Of a stretch of 64,000 nucleotides of DNA, positions 1-11,160 are shown piece by piece. Position 1 is the stretch's first letter. Each line of letters opens with the position of its first letter. The notes under the pieces were generated by a model, which did no database searches, was not told the DNA's origin, and saw only the letters and a list, made by a program, of their open reading frames with translations. This stretch comes from Piezodorus guildinii (lineage: Eukaryota; Arthropoda; Insecta; Hemiptera; Pentatomidae): contig CM041293.1 in NCBI GenBank assembly GCA_023052935.1, positions 171,607,600-171,671,599 of the forward strand. Reading direction: 5' to 3'. Position numbers and translations under genes: made by a program.

Positions 1-450
1 CCTATAATAGTTTTTACAGTCGACTATACATCCTCAAAATACCTTTTTACGATTTTCTCAAATACGGCACTAACGATTTTGATTAAACGCACAACATCGA
101 TGTAAAATTTAATGTGCTTTAACATCATGTAAGTTTAATTATGATTGAAACAGTCCGGCAGGGTTTAAATGCCAAAGTTTTAATTTTTTTTTTTTCTAAA
201 CTACCTTTAATTTTGTACATTCCAAAAGATTAACCATATCATCTTAATGGCACTGATGAAGGACGGCTAAATATCAAAGTTGAGCGAATTTGATAAACAA
301 ATAAAGCAGAAAATTGCAAAAATATTTGTTAATACAATTTTTTTTGTTTTTGAACATAACGACAGTAATATATATGTATAATATACCGTTGGATAGCTAA
401 AGATTTTAGAAAAAAAAATATTATCTTATACACAAGTTTGTATATAAGTA
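1..450 (-). repeat. R1 dispersed repeat, partial copy (cut by window edge)
   Basis: This AT-rich block carries diverged R1 landmarks in reverse orientation: a stretch like 'acgattttgattaaac', then 'gtaaaatttaatg', then 'ataccgttgg' near 386. It aligns by eye with the copies at 961-1716 and 55976-56800. No coding sequence is seen. The left end lies outside the window. Confidence 0.6.
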
Positions 451-518
451 TATAATAATTAATGCAAAAATTCATTTAATTACAATTAAAGAATTTGAGT
501 GTAAATTAGGAGAAGTGA

Positions 519-687
519 GTTCAGGGAGTAGTCAAAAGAACACACAATTAAGACATGAATTTAATAAACTGGTGCCAACGTTTCGGCTTAAATTATAGGT
601 CTTCTTCTCTGACTTTAGGCCAAAACGTTGGCACCAGTTTATTATGTTTATATCCTAATTGTGTGTTCTTTTGACTACATCCTGAAC
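519..687. repeat. Hairpin element H1 (imperfect palindrome)
   Basis: The two halves are inverted copies of about 80 bases each. The left half holds 'gtcaaaagaacacacaatta' and 'ggtgccaacgtttcggc'; the right half holds their reverse complements, separated by a short spacer around 600-612. It probably forms a hairpin when single-stranded. The inner motif 'acgtttcgg' recurs in the palindromes at 25519-25815 and 39598-39927. Confidence 0.8.
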
Positions 688-960
688 TAAGTTCTTCCAC
701 TTACTCACTCAGTCAACCATTCTCACTTAACTTCGAGGGTATATTGTAAGTTGTATGTTTTTGAGGAAAGGTGACTCAATTAAAAATAAAATATTGGGAG
801 CAGAAAGATTTTTAGAAGCCATGACTTCTATGTTAATAGGCCGTATATCTCCTACTTTTCACGATGTATTATAATTATTCAATTAACTTTTGTATAACAA
901 TGACAAACATCCAATTAAATTTTTCAAATTCCACTTTTCGCAAGGACAGACGTATTTTTA

Positions 961-1716
961 CTTTCACTTACCTATATATATAGCAAGGGGAAGTATTGCG
1001 ATCGTGAAAATTTTCGAATTCCAGATTTCAACGGAAATACACGTTTTAGGGTCCCCTGAGTCCAAATAACCAAGTCCCGCAAAAAGGTGTGTGTGTGGTA
1101 ACTCCCGGGCGGAAACGGTAAGTCCTATGAAACTGAAATTTCATATTTAAGACAACTTTAAGTTCGAGAGACAAAACTTTTTTCATAAAAATGAGCTTAC
1201 TAGAAGAGGCACTTTATACTAAGCATTTTGCACCTTTTTTCGATTTTATCGAAAACGGTTCCGACGATTTTGATTAAACTCGCTATACTGATGTAAAAAT
1301 TAATGGGCTTTAATATCATGTAGGTTTTATTCTGATTAAAATGGTCTAACAGGGCTTAAATGCCGATATTTTAAATGTTCTTCCCCTAAAGTACCTTTAA
1401 TTTTGTAGATTCAATAAAAATAACTATATTATCTTGTTAACGCTGATGAAAAACAGGTAAATATATAAATTGAATAAATTCGATACCCAACTAAAGGAGA
1501 AAACAGAAAAAATATTTTTTTAATGCAATTTTTCGTTTTTGAACATAAGAGCAGTAATATACATGTATGATATACCGTTGGAAAGCTAAAGATTTTAGAA
1601 AAAATATCATCTCAATTAAATATTTAATTTAATTAGTTCCTGTTTTTGAAAATTCTTTCATTGATTTTAAAAATCGAGGAAAGTGAAAGTCGTGTGTTGC
1701 CCGCACCAGATTTTTT
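961..1716 (-). repeat. R1 dispersed repeat, near full-length copy
   Basis: It begins with 'tactttcacttacc' and ends with 'aagtgaaagtcgtgtgttgc', the two R1 ends in reverse orientation. Internal landmarks are a (GT)n-rich patch near 1087, 'cgaaaacggttccgacg' near 1250 and 'taccgttggaaagctaaag' near 1573. It has no credible ORF. Relative to other copies the middle is shortened. Confidence 0.75.
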
Positions 1717-2747
1717 TTCATTCAATGCTCGTGTAAGAAGTATTGCGAAAGTTGTAGCCTCAATTTTCGAAGTAATGATTTTTTTTTTTTTTTTTTTTGT
1801 TTCATGGATGAAAAAGGTATATTATCGAGAAAAAACATAAACTTGAAGCGTGTTGGGATCATAATAATAGAGAGAATTTTGCATTAAATGAATTGGGATT
1901 ATGATTCGGAAACACATATTGTTAATGATAGTTATCAATCTTTTAGCGAATAATGATTTCGAATCCCGTCATACAGGGATTATTTTAAAAAAAAAACATA
2001 AGTAGTTTTCCGTATATGCAAGTAGTATAATAAAGATATGACTGCACAATTATTTTCACACTTCAACAACTTGTAATCTCTAATAACAGTCATACAATAA
2101 AGATGCAAGAAAAAGAAAAAAAACATATATCTTTACAACATATAAAAGGTCTTGGAGGCAGTATATAGACCATCATCAACAACACGGTTGGAATAATTAC
2201 CTTGCCACTGCCGGAATTGAACCCAAGAGACAAAAAATATAAATAAATTTAAATTACTTACGAACGAAGCAAAGCGTAGATTGTATTCAACTGGATGAAT
2301 TGTATGCAAAAATTCACTCACCTGTAAAAAAAAATTATAAATGATATTTATGCAAGTAAATAAATTAAAAATATCCTAAAGACAAAAGTGATACACATAA
2401 ACGTACATTTACACATCGACATTGTCACGCCATTTTTTTTTTTCAATTTTTTTTTTTGTAGCCATAAACCACTTGGATCATTTTCATTTGTCAATCCTTA
2501 AAGTTTTGAATATATATTTTACTCACACTTACCTTTATATGAAACAAAAGAACAAGAAAAATAATTTTAGTGTTAGGATAAATTTAATATTTCATGGAAA
2601 TCAGCGACATTAATGTAATCTTGGCTGCTTATGATAATTCGTTATTTAACTGTAGGAAAAATCACAACATAAAATCTAAATAATATACAAGGATAAATAC
2701 ATAGATAATAACATAAATATCTACATAATTTACTACGATAAATACAT
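1717..2747. other. AT-rich stretch, nothing recognised
   Basis: Poly-T/poly-A runs and low-complexity AT-rich DNA. Short open frames here are built of Phe, Lys and Asn codons and look random. Confidence 0.5.
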
Positions 2748-2930
2748 ACATCCGTGGCGCTACAGACCGATGTGGTCCTTGGCCTTCTCAATAAGCCCAG
2801 CGCAGCTTTCTAAAGTTGATCGTTCTCATCACACCTGCTTCGCCATAAATCTGATAGATTTCCCAATTTGTCCTCCGCCTTCATTTTCCCCAGATCTTGA
2901 CTGGCCCCAATATCTTTTGTAATGTATTGA
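2748..2930 (-). pseudogene. RTE-like LINE remnant, extreme C-terminal end
   Basis: On the minus strand this short piece resembles the 3' coding end of the RTE-like element at 43006-43600. Both have a 'tggc-ctacaga' start on the plus strand, a 'ttggcctnctcaa' block, and a shared region ahead of 'ccccagatc'. It is too short and decayed to encode anything. The call rests on visual similarity to one other locus. Confidence 0.35.
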
Positions 2931-3540
2931 GGATACTGAGGGGAGTTAGGATTGTATAATTATGGTATTAATTAAATAAATATTGATTAGCCTATGTCGG
3001 CAAAAGTACAAAGGGCGTGTACTTGCCCCCTTGGATTCTCTAATAGGCCCCCCGGTTTCCCCATGGGTCTGGGATACCAGAGACAACCTGGTAGTTTCCT
3101 ACAGCGGCAGCCTACAAGAATATTAAGGGTGGTCAAAATATAAAAATAAGATCACAAGGGCTGTACCGCCAACCGGGGTTCTTCCCATGTCAGCCCACCC
3201 GAGGTGACGAGGATGGGAGAGAAGATTCGTAGGGCAGTCTTATTCGAACCAGGAGGCAGTCAAGTTTTATCCTCAAGAAGAGTGAGTCGGGTTCCAGCTA
3301 CAAGAAGAGGAAGTGGCCGTCGGGGTACTGAGAGCAGCTGTAGGATGATGCCGAGAAAGGGGACCTAAGACTGTTTTCACCTTCGCCAGCCGGTTAAGGG
3401 TTTCAAAGGTATATTGTTATTTGTAATATTGTATGGCAAAGGTAGTAGACAAAATGTCCTTCAGTATTTTCAAGAGTTTTAGGCAATATGTGAATATAAT
3501 GATATGTGTAAATTAATAATTATAGTAATGTATTAATTGA
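2931..3540. other. GC-richer stretch of unknown nature
   Basis: Positions 3010-3380 are clearly richer in G and C than the surroundings, with many 'cccc' and 'ggg' runs, but no long open frame and no tRNA-like boxes. It may be the untranslated part of a retroelement, since LINE remnants lie on both sides. I cannot identify it. Confidence 0.35.
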
Positions 3541-3543
3541 ATC

Positions 3544-5290
3544 TTGTTTACTTTAATCTTACCCTGCATGCCACCTATTGGATTGGTAAACACGATACCT
3601 TTGGAAAGGAGATCCATGGTATCATTAAATATAGTAAGTAAGCTAGTTTTTGACGCTACCGCTGCCTTAGAAAAGCAGCCGGTCAAAAACATAGCACTTT
3701 CTCAGGATCTTCCTTTCAAATATAAGGATTTCCCTCCCCTCTTTACTTGTGAGAGTCCAAGTCTCAGATCCGTAGGTCAAGGTACAGGAACTTCTCAGGT
3801 ATTTTCTTCAGTCAAAATAGCACCTGTTGGCTTTGACATGACGCTGACTTGTTTCCCCGGAGATGCTGTTTTCACAATTCCCCACCGTTCTGGAACGTGA
3901 GTGGGGCCATCCCCACAGAATGTCGGTCTGCTGTATCTGCTCCCGGCCCAGCTCTTATGTATTTGGTCTTCTCCTGCTTTATGTGCATTTCCCATGTCCT
4001 CCGCTGCTTCCGCCAACCTGAGGAAAGCATTTTTCAAGGATTCAAATGATCTTGCGACAATGTCCAGGTCCTCAACAAAGCCAAGGATTTGGACGAGCCG
4101 GTTGAAGATGGCGTACGAGGTCTGTATACCTGAATCGCGCACTACCTTCATCAAAGCCAAATTGAATAACAAACAGACGAGGCCATCACTCTACCTAACA
4201 CATTTCGTAGCTTCAAACTATGGTGAGGGGTTGCCTGAATCCGAAACACATGTCATCCATTGTCATCTTGATCAGCCGAAGAAATTTCAGAGGAACTCCA
4301 AGCTCTACCAACGCTACATACAACTTCGGCCTTTTTATGCTATCATACGCACTCCAAAAGTCACAGATGACATTAGAGAGAACCTTGTAGGCGCACTGCA
4401 GAAGCTAAATGCCACGGTAGTTAGATATAAGGATATCACATTTCTTCCACTGTTGAGGCATTTTCTCTCCGGTCCAAACTGTGAGGATTACGTTGTAGAG
4501 GGCTCTCAAAAATTCACCTCCACTATACTTCAGTTGAGCAGGAATCTCAATCTCGCCTGGAACCTTGATTTTATTAAGTTTATTAACAGTATCCTCAGCA
4601 TCATCAAATATTGGTAGATCAGGAGGTTCGGTATCATCTCCATATCACATCCATATCATCATCAAGTATCTACCGCTTCTCTCGGTCTCCCGCGTTTAAA
4701 ATACGAGACCACCGAGCCAGAAACTTCATCCCTCCGGTGGCTACGAACACATATTCTATTCTACATGCCTTGACAGGCGGTTTGGAGCCGACCTTACTCT
4801 TACTAATCTTATGATAAAAGATTATTTATTCTCGAACAATGCTGTGCTCTTCCATTTCCTTAAGCTGCTTCCATTCCTTTTTGTTTTTTCAAGGAAGCCT
4901 CTTCCCATCTCTTCGCCTGTCTGAATACTCCTCAGATGTTTTTCTCGTGTGTGGGTTCTTTAGCATGTTTTTGTAAGGCTTTGTTGTGATCGAACCCAAG
5001 GGTTTCCCTAGCCACTCTTTAACTAAGGTTGGGACCATATCCCATAGGCCCATCTGGTATACCAATCTGGCTGTACCCTTCAATCACCTCCGGCTTTCTC
5101 AGTCTGGCTTTAGCTATTGTATATCTCTCCTTTTTCATAGATTTCCTTCTCTCCATGTATTTCCGTGGCTCTCATTTTGGACACTACCAAGATATGGCCG
5201 ACATCCAATATTATCCTCTCGATATGATCTGCTGCTCACCAAATAGGTTCTGTGTCTCCATCTGACCAAAAGGTGGTCAATTTGATTCAC
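3544..5290 (-). pseudogene. RTE-like LINE pseudogene (endonuclease end plus reverse transcriptase)
   Basis: Read on the minus strand, 5290-4820 resembles the end of an APE-type endonuclease and linker: a weak 'DHI...ILDVGHILVVSKMR' block with a stop inside. Then 4600-4170 gives reverse-transcriptase pieces such as 'PQQWK', 'NYRGI' and 'FWSAYDSIKRPKLY'. Positions 4172-3795 continue with 'LFNLALMKVVRDSGIQT' and 'LGFVEDLDIVARS'. The last matches the catalytic region of RTE-type reverse transcriptases, but the usual F/Y-A-D-D box reads FVED, so the active site is lost. Several stops and frameshifts interrupt it. The order endonuclease then RT is as expected for a LINE. Open frames on the plus strand here are antisense shadows. 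Confidence 0.7.
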
Positions 5291-5565
5291 CGACTAGGAT
5301 AAATATTCATAAATAAATAGATTTAATAGATTTAAAGCATAAAATAAAAGAGAATTTACATATACTACATATAAAATTAAGTTATTGACATATTTAAGTT
5401 AGTGTACTGAAAATTAGTCGTTGGTCTAAAGCAGTGGTCGGCAAAGTGCGGATCCAGAGCAGCATGTGGCTCTTTGGCTCCTTAAGTGCGGGCCTTAGCA
5501 AAATTATCGAAGGAAGTCACATTAATATTTACATTAAAAAAAAAAACTTGGTGAGAAAAATATTA

Positions 5566-5825
5566 AGTCTTTTTTTTTTAATATTTTATTGAAATCACGA
5601 CTGTATTAGTACAATAAGTAAATGAGCTATTCAAAGAAAATTGGCTTGAAAAGTTTTGAGAAGAATCTACCCAGCGGTAACACTTCAATGTTAATTTGAT
5701 AAGCAGGTCTCGAGGTCACTGTCTTTTCAGACGCCTCGGAGGACTATCGGGAATAGATGTAGATGGGAGGTTACGGACAAGCTGGTTTGTATGGGGGGTA
5801 ATTTGGAATTAAGGGAGTGTATCTT
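5566..5825 (-). mobile_element. Jockey-type LINE, 5'-truncated 3' end
   Basis: The minus strand ends in a poly-A tract (poly-T on plus near 5571-5579) preceded by 'caataaaa'. Upstream is a decayed C-terminus including 'PPRRLKR'. Sequence around 'cttttcagacgcctcggagga' (plus) is shared with the tails at 38490-38728 and 51407-51640, so all three are one subfamily. Confidence 0.6.
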
Positions 5826-5936
5826 TTTTTTAAACAAGGCCGAAATAATATAATAAATAATTCTGCTACATCCGGGGTTCCAAGAGGACAGTAGACTAGT
5901 GCTCTATCCACTAGGCCACGCCTTACGCTCACAAGT
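5826..5936 (-). repeat. SINE3, tRNA-derived head only
   Basis: On the minus strand a tRNA-like head is visible: 'tggcctagtgg' fits a pol III A box and a B-box-like block follows about 35 bases later, then 'attatttatta'. Related copies lie at 8158-8420, 27548-27785 and 41093-41345. Confidence 0.55.
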
Positions 5937-6889
5937 GCTTCAGATTGTATTATGTTTCTCGATAAAAAATAAATTTAAAGATCATTTTACGTTTAACAAT
6001 TTATCAATAGAAATTATTATCCATGACGATTTAGTAATGTCCTTGGTACTGTGTGTGATCTTCATGCAGATATCTACATCAATCTACGCTGTTCATTTTA
6101 GGTATTAGGTAGTACTTCACTGGTTCGTAGGTGGTCTGTAAATAAGGACCGAGTAGGCGTAACGTTAATAATAACACTCTTCAAATAAAGGTACATTCTT
6201 AGAAAAATAAAAAAGTTGAGGCGATTAATATATTTTAGGAACAAGTTACACAACATTGCTTCGCTAATACTTTCGTGAAACGACTTGACGAATAAATACT
6301 TCAAGTCTACTGCCCACTTCATACAGGCTTGAGGATCTCAAGAACGAAGGCGGGGGTTGCGTCATAGTGAATTATAACTACGACGAATTTCGCAGGGAGT
6401 AATTCAGTTTTAAAAACCAAAAGATAGTCTTTAAAATAAGGAATATATACAATATATATATACGCCCGAAAATGACTAATTTACTATTTCAAAGGATATG
6501 CCCGATTTTCATATTTTAAGGACTGTTTTAATTTTTGTTTTTTTTTCATTCTAAGTTAAAGTCGCCATTCTCGTTAAATGGATTCTTAACAATTGACATT
6601 TATTGTAACCAGGGTACGATTTATACTCAAATAATTACGAGTTAGACACTGCTGGGGGATTTTATCTCGGCATATATCCCCCGCCCTCACCCCCTGGCCC
6701 GAGAGAACCCCCGTGTAGCCTTCAAAGGCGAGGTAGGGGTGAACAAAAAAAAAAAAAAAAATGAACAAAATAAAAATCCATTGTAAATCGTGATGTGGAT
6801 CGAATATAGCAAGAAAAGAATATTATTGATACTCACTGAAATAAGTATGAAGATTACATTCATAATAATAATGAATGGTTATGGAATAA
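5937..6889. other. No gene; possible retroposed tail at 6743-6761
   Basis: Mostly AT-rich. A GC-rich patch at 6650-6740 is followed by about 18 A residues at 6743-6761, which looks like the 3' end of an unidentified plus-strand retroposed sequence. No target duplication could be made out. Confidence 0.35.
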
Positions 6890-7443
6890 CCATGTATCCG
6901 AAATATCCCGAAAATCCATTTCCATACTCAAACAGCTCTATAAATTCCGTGAATCCTTACCTTTAAAAACCCGTCAGCTACTTATTTCCTCTATTATCTT
7001 CCCGAACTTTGACTACGGCTACCTGATGTACGGGGGACTAACTGATGAACTGGAAATAAAAATAAAACGACTTATGAATTGTTTTATCAGATTATCATAT
7101 TTCTGGTTATTATAACATCTTAAAATGGCTCTATCCTTCTGTTCGACGAAAATATTTCCTTGGTCCCTACTAATTCCAAACTCTAAAAAATATAAAACCT
7201 TCCTACATAATAGAGCTCCTCACCCTTCGATCTGATATCCATTTGTTAAATACTAGAACCCAATCAATCAAGTTTTATACCCCATTACATAAAACTGCAT
7301 CCTTTCACAAATCGTTTCTCGTTCTTTCCTCATCCTTCTGGAATTTGCTGCCCATCTCCATTCATAAAGCCACCTCTCTCTCTTCCTTCAAACATCGACT
7401 CTTCCACTACCTACTCACATCTCAATCTTCCGTTTCAATGTAA
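6890..7443 (+). pseudogene. LINE remnant, C-terminal tail after the reverse transcriptase (family L)
   Basis: The plus strand encodes, with stops, a 'LKWLYPSVRRKYFLGPY' block near 7120 and an open stretch 7243-7443 ending 'FWNLLPISIHKATSLSSFKHRLFHYLL'. This W-N-x-L-P ... S-L-x-x-F-K ... L pattern is typical of the region downstream of the RT in CR1/L2-like and related LINEs. Two homologous remnants are at 26076-26718 (minus) and 42255-42965 (plus). The exact clade is uncertain because the RT core is missing from all three. Confidence 0.6.
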
Positions 7444-7569
7444 AACATAAATATATATAGTATAAATTTGCAAAGATTTATAGATATAATGAATATTTGT
7501 TCCTTTACATGTATACATATTTTTTTCTTCTATATTCATATTTTATATTATATATATATAATAACAATA

Positions 7570-7959
7570 ATAATAATAGACTTACCGAACCCGAAGGTTT
7601 GAAACCGATACTACCAAATTCCGCCTACACAGATTCGTCCGATGTTCACACCACCAAGCCCAAGCCCCCTAGATCAGTCTTGACGCAATCCTCCCATCTA
7701 CGCTTCGGCCTACCTTTCGGACGCCTACCAGTCGGATCAGCGAATACCAACTTTCTCGGAATCCGCTCCTCATCGAGTCCAACAAATTTACTCGCCCATT
7801 TGAGTCTCCGCGATGCAATCAGCTCAATTGTATTCACAGGATACAAGTTCCGCAATTCCGCGTTGTGCAACCTTCTAAACTCCCCAGTGGCCTCATCTCT
7901 CTTCGGACCAAATATTTTACGCAGTACCTTATTTTCGAAAACCTTAAGCCGTTGTTCAT

Positions 7960-7963
<4 letters not shown>
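7570..7963 (-). pseudogene. RTE-like LINE, C-terminal fragment
   Basis: An open stretch of 105 codons on the minus strand (7963-7646) reads 'ENKVLRKIFGPKRDEATGE', then 'LHNAELRNLY', 'RLKWASKFVG' and 'GRPKGRPKRRWEDCVKTDL'. This is the conserved tail following the RT in arthropod RTE-type elements. Its 3' side (plus 7545-7578) is a short A/T microsatellite, the kind of tail RTE elements have instead of poly-A. A second copy of the same element is at 10262-11097. Confidence 0.75.

Positions 7964-8013
<50 letters not shown>
7962..8013. repeat. (TA)n microsatellite
   Basis: About 26 TA units directly abut the broken 5' side of the RTE-like fragment. Confidence 0.95.
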
Positions 8014-8018
<5 letters not shown>

Positions 8019-8157
8019 TATACATATTTTCTTTAAGTTACCAGACTATAAGGATTTCTTTCTGTTCACTGTTCGTTAATCTAAGGGGACTTGATCCCAT
8101 AATAAAAATTGTTTAAAAAAAAAAATATTTTAAAAAAATAATAAAAATAAAAAACCT

Positions 8158-8420
8158 ACTTCTCTACAAGGGCCTAGGACTCGGTAAATACAGAGATAAT
8201 GGTCGTAATGTTTCCAGGCCCAACGACCGTGCTAAGAGTTTATGAGGGCGAGGCCACGCATAGACTAACAGGTTGCTTTCTCTAGATTTTAGGTACCCAC
8301 TTTATAGAGACTGCATAAGCCCCAGGAGGGTCTTCCTAATCAATGGTCAAACCCGGGACCTGCAGAACAGTAGTCTAGTGATCTATCAACAATACCCCAT
8401 CACTCACTGAAAAACTAAAT
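8158..8420 (-). repeat. SINE3 copy
   Basis: Minus-strand tRNA-like head (plus 8340-8410, B-box-like 'gggtttgacc' on minus), then a body containing plus-strand 'ggtacccactttatagagactg', shared with 27548-27785 and 41093-41345. Confidence 0.6.
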
Positions 8421-9114
8421 TAATTAGCAATATTTTGCCATTAAAATATCATTAATATAATTGACAATTCCTGTTCTAAACCTATAAATGATGAGGATTA
8501 TCTCAGTTTATCTAGTTAAACGGTCTTTCGAAAGAAATTATTATATATTTCAATATTAATGCGGTTTAATCTACTCCATAAATATTAACACTCCAAGGCG
8601 ATTAGAGTTGAATAGTAGGCAATTTAAGGGTCGGCCTAAGTTGGTATTGGTTTGTGGAAGAGATTGAAGAAGGACCGCAAAGTTTGAGGTTTTGCGGGAG
8701 TTGGAGTTAGGGCTTAGGTGGAGTGTTGGAGGGTTGGAGAGATCCAATCAAACTCCTGTAAAACCTTCTAATTCCCTAATTGGAACAATCGGGGGGGAAA
8801 CTGTAGCTCCCGATTGTCTTTATATTGCAGGACAAGCATATGTATGTATATGTTTATAATACGTACCGAGTATACAACTGGGTTTAACATCCATAATTAA
8901 AGCATGAATATAAAAATCAATTCAGATAAGAAATTTTACCTTTATTTACCTAATTACACTGCCAAGAAGAGATCCAAAAGGTATCTCACCTATTTTTATA
9001 AAACGTTTTTAGATAAAACTAGACATTAAACCATCAGTCTCTGCAAAATATTAGGAGCCGACGCTCCCCAGAAGTCGCATTAAAAAACATTTTATTTAGC
9101 CCCGAGACCTTCTA
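8421..9114. other. No gene; purine-skewed patch at 8590-8760
   Basis: The plus strand is strikingly G-rich and C-poor between about 8625 and 8740, many 'ggag/ggtt' steps, then a (G)9 run near 8791. No ORF or known repeat is seen. Confidence 0.4.
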
Positions 9115-10000
9115 TTGGGTCCGTTTTCAAGGTAAAGGATTTTTATTAAAAATACGATATGAAAACAAGATAATTTTATTCGAAGTATTTACCTTCTTTT
9201 TCTACACATTTTTCCCAACGTGACACCAACTTTTTTATCCCCGAACTGAAAACTCTGAGCTTTGAAGTTAAACAAAATCAGAAAACGCACTTTTCACTTG
9301 ATCATCATTTTTAAAAAGTTTTCCTTTGACGAAGTTATCTAAATTCCTGAACAGGTGGTAATCTGTTAGAGACAAGTACGGAGAATACGGTGGGTGCGGA
9401 AGAACTTCGTAGCCCAGTTCTTTCAATTGTTGCACGGTATGTTTTGAAACATCCATGGTCTTGCTGCCGCTCAGTGAGATCATGAGGTACCCATGTATCG
9501 AGCTTTTTTACTCTCCCAATACACTTTAAATGTCTGGAAACGGTAGATTCACTTGCATTTAGTTGTGCTGAGTGTCCTTTAACTGTATGATAGGGGTTTC
9601 CTTCTACCGTATATTTGATGACATTGTTGTCTTTTACGGACGGAGGTCTTCCTCGGGGCAAGTTTTCCAAGTCGGTATCCCCAGTTCGCAAACCAAGGGC
9701 GAATGTTCCGTTCATTAACACTCCCTTCCCCAAACGCCTTACAAATATTTCTAGCGGCCTCAGCTGCTGAATGGCCAAGTTTAAACTCGTACAAAAACAT
9801 TACTCGATAATCGCGTGATTTCTGTTCATATTTGGAGGTATACTAAAAAGTTGGTAATTGATTGGGAAGCTAATGTTTATAATACAAAGGTAAAGGATTA
9901 GTAACTTTTTACTTTAAATATGCAAACATTCGGAAGAAAACAACAGAGACCTGCAAAATCCTTTATGTATTTCACAAACTATAAAAACGGACATTTCAGT
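9115..10000 (-). mobile_element. Mariner element, internally deleted and decayed
   Basis: Both ends match the other mariner pieces in the window: 'ccgttttcaaggtaaagg' at the left and 'ataaaaacggacatttca' at the right, in inverted arrangement. About 886 bases remain of a family usually near 1.3 kb. The left end lacks the block between 'ttgggt' and 'ccgtttt'. A TA precedes position 9115. Confidence 0.75.
9268..9800 (-). pseudogene. Mariner transposase pseudogene
   Basis: From the right, the minus strand encodes the N-terminal helix-turn-helix part ('EFKLGHSAAEAARNI', 'GSVNERNIRPWFA'), then in a second frame 'RGRPPSVKDNN', 'SESTVSRHLKCIGRVKKLD' and 'WVPHDLTERQQ'. It then jumps to the C-terminal 'HTVQQLKELGYEVLPHPPYS' in a third frame. 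The two upstream catalytic aspartates of the DD34D transposase are missing through the internal deletion, and the third site reads 'SPYL' where mariners have 'SPDL'. It cannot be active. The identical 5' half recurs at 25036-25482 and 44493-44832. Confidence 0.8.
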
Positions 10001-10201
10001 TCTTAACTATACAACCGAATAGTTAAGAATATTTTTAGAGTGTTGCCAATGCGCAGCGTCTCTACAGGTATTTCATAGCATATCAGTTCACTATGTCCAT
10101 CACATTAACTAGATGTATACAATACAATCAATAAATATAACGTGATCCAAATCCGTCCCGTGGCTTAGGAAAAATTCGCGGAAATCAAGAATCGTCCTAT
10201 C

Positions 10202-10259
<58 letters not shown>

Positions 10260-10261
10260 GT
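10001..10261. other. AT-rich spacer with a (TA)n tract at about 10205-10251
   Basis: Unremarkable sequence, then roughly 24 TA units directly beside the 3' end of the next RTE-like remnant, consistent with its microsatellite tail. Confidence 0.5.
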
Positions 10262-11094
10262 ATATAAAGACTACACAGACCCCCTAACGCAATCCTCCCA
10301 TCGACGCTTCGGCCTACCTTTCGTACACCTACCAGTCGGATCAGCTAATACCGACTTTCTCGAAATCCGTTCCTCACAATTTTACTAAAGCCCAACAATT
10401 TTACTCGCCCATTTGGGTCTCCGCGACGCTATCAACTCAATTATATTCACAGGATACAAGTTCCGCAACTCCGCGTTGTGCAACCTTCTAAACTCCCCAT
10501 GTCCTCATCTCTCTTCGGACCAAATATTTTACGCAGTACCTTATTTTCTAAAACCTTACGCCGTTCTTCATCCTTCAAAGAACCGTCGAAAGAATAATAG
10601 TTTTATAAATTCTAACCTTTTAAGTTTTTAGATAGAAGCCGCGAGCTAAGTAACTTAGCAACTGAATAGTAACACGCATTTCCCGCCTTAACCGGGACTT
10701 TATTTCTTCCTGGATTTCATTTTTTCTGTTATCATTGAACATAAATACTTGAATTTCTCTATGTGTTCAAAAGTATGCCCTGATATATCAATATGACCAA
10801 GATCGCCACCGTTTCTGCTACTAATCATATATTTCGTCTTATCGGTACTTAATTCGAGTCCTATTTCTTTACCGGTTTTTATTAAGACACTTCTATTTAC
10901 TTGTATGGTTTCCGTGTCTTCCCCTAGCAGGTATACACCAAAACCCGGAATCTTGTCTGGAATATTTAAGCCTTTCTCGGTACACATCACCTTTTCTATG
11001 ACATATCCCAAAAATATATTAAACAAAACAGATGAAAGGGAGTCACCCTGTTTCAAACCCGATCGCACCTCAAATCTCTCGGAGTAACGATGCA

Positions 11095-11097
<3 letters not shown>
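10262..11097 (-). pseudogene. RTE-like LINE pseudogene (RT thumb to C-terminus)
   Basis: On the minus strand 11097-10700 encodes 'SERFEVRSGLKQGDSLSSVL', 'NIFLGYVIEKVMCTEKGLN', 'LLGEDTETIQVN', 'TDKTKYMISSRNGGDLGHI' and 'HIEKFKYL'. The Y-A-D-D box has been lost between 'PGFG' and 'LLGEDTE'. From 10690 to 10262 the C-terminal region follows with breaks, matching 7570-7963. The RT part is nearly the same protein as the plus-strand copy at 35390-36497, so these are one family. It is 5'-truncated, ending in a (TA)n tract. Confidence 0.8.
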
Positions 11098-11154
<57 letters not shown>

Positions 11155-11160
11155 AGAGAG
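11098..11160. repeat. (TA)n then (GA)n microsatellite
   Basis: TA units to about 11140 followed by GA-rich repeats to about 11160, at the broken 5' side of the RTE-like pseudogene. Confidence 0.9.

Noticed and set aside
3901..4617. 238-codon plus-strand protein
   Set aside because: It is antisense to the RTE-like LINE pseudogene and has no motif of its own.
7497..8116. Proteins containing long Ile-Tyr runs
   Set aside because: They are translations of the (TA)n microsatellite.
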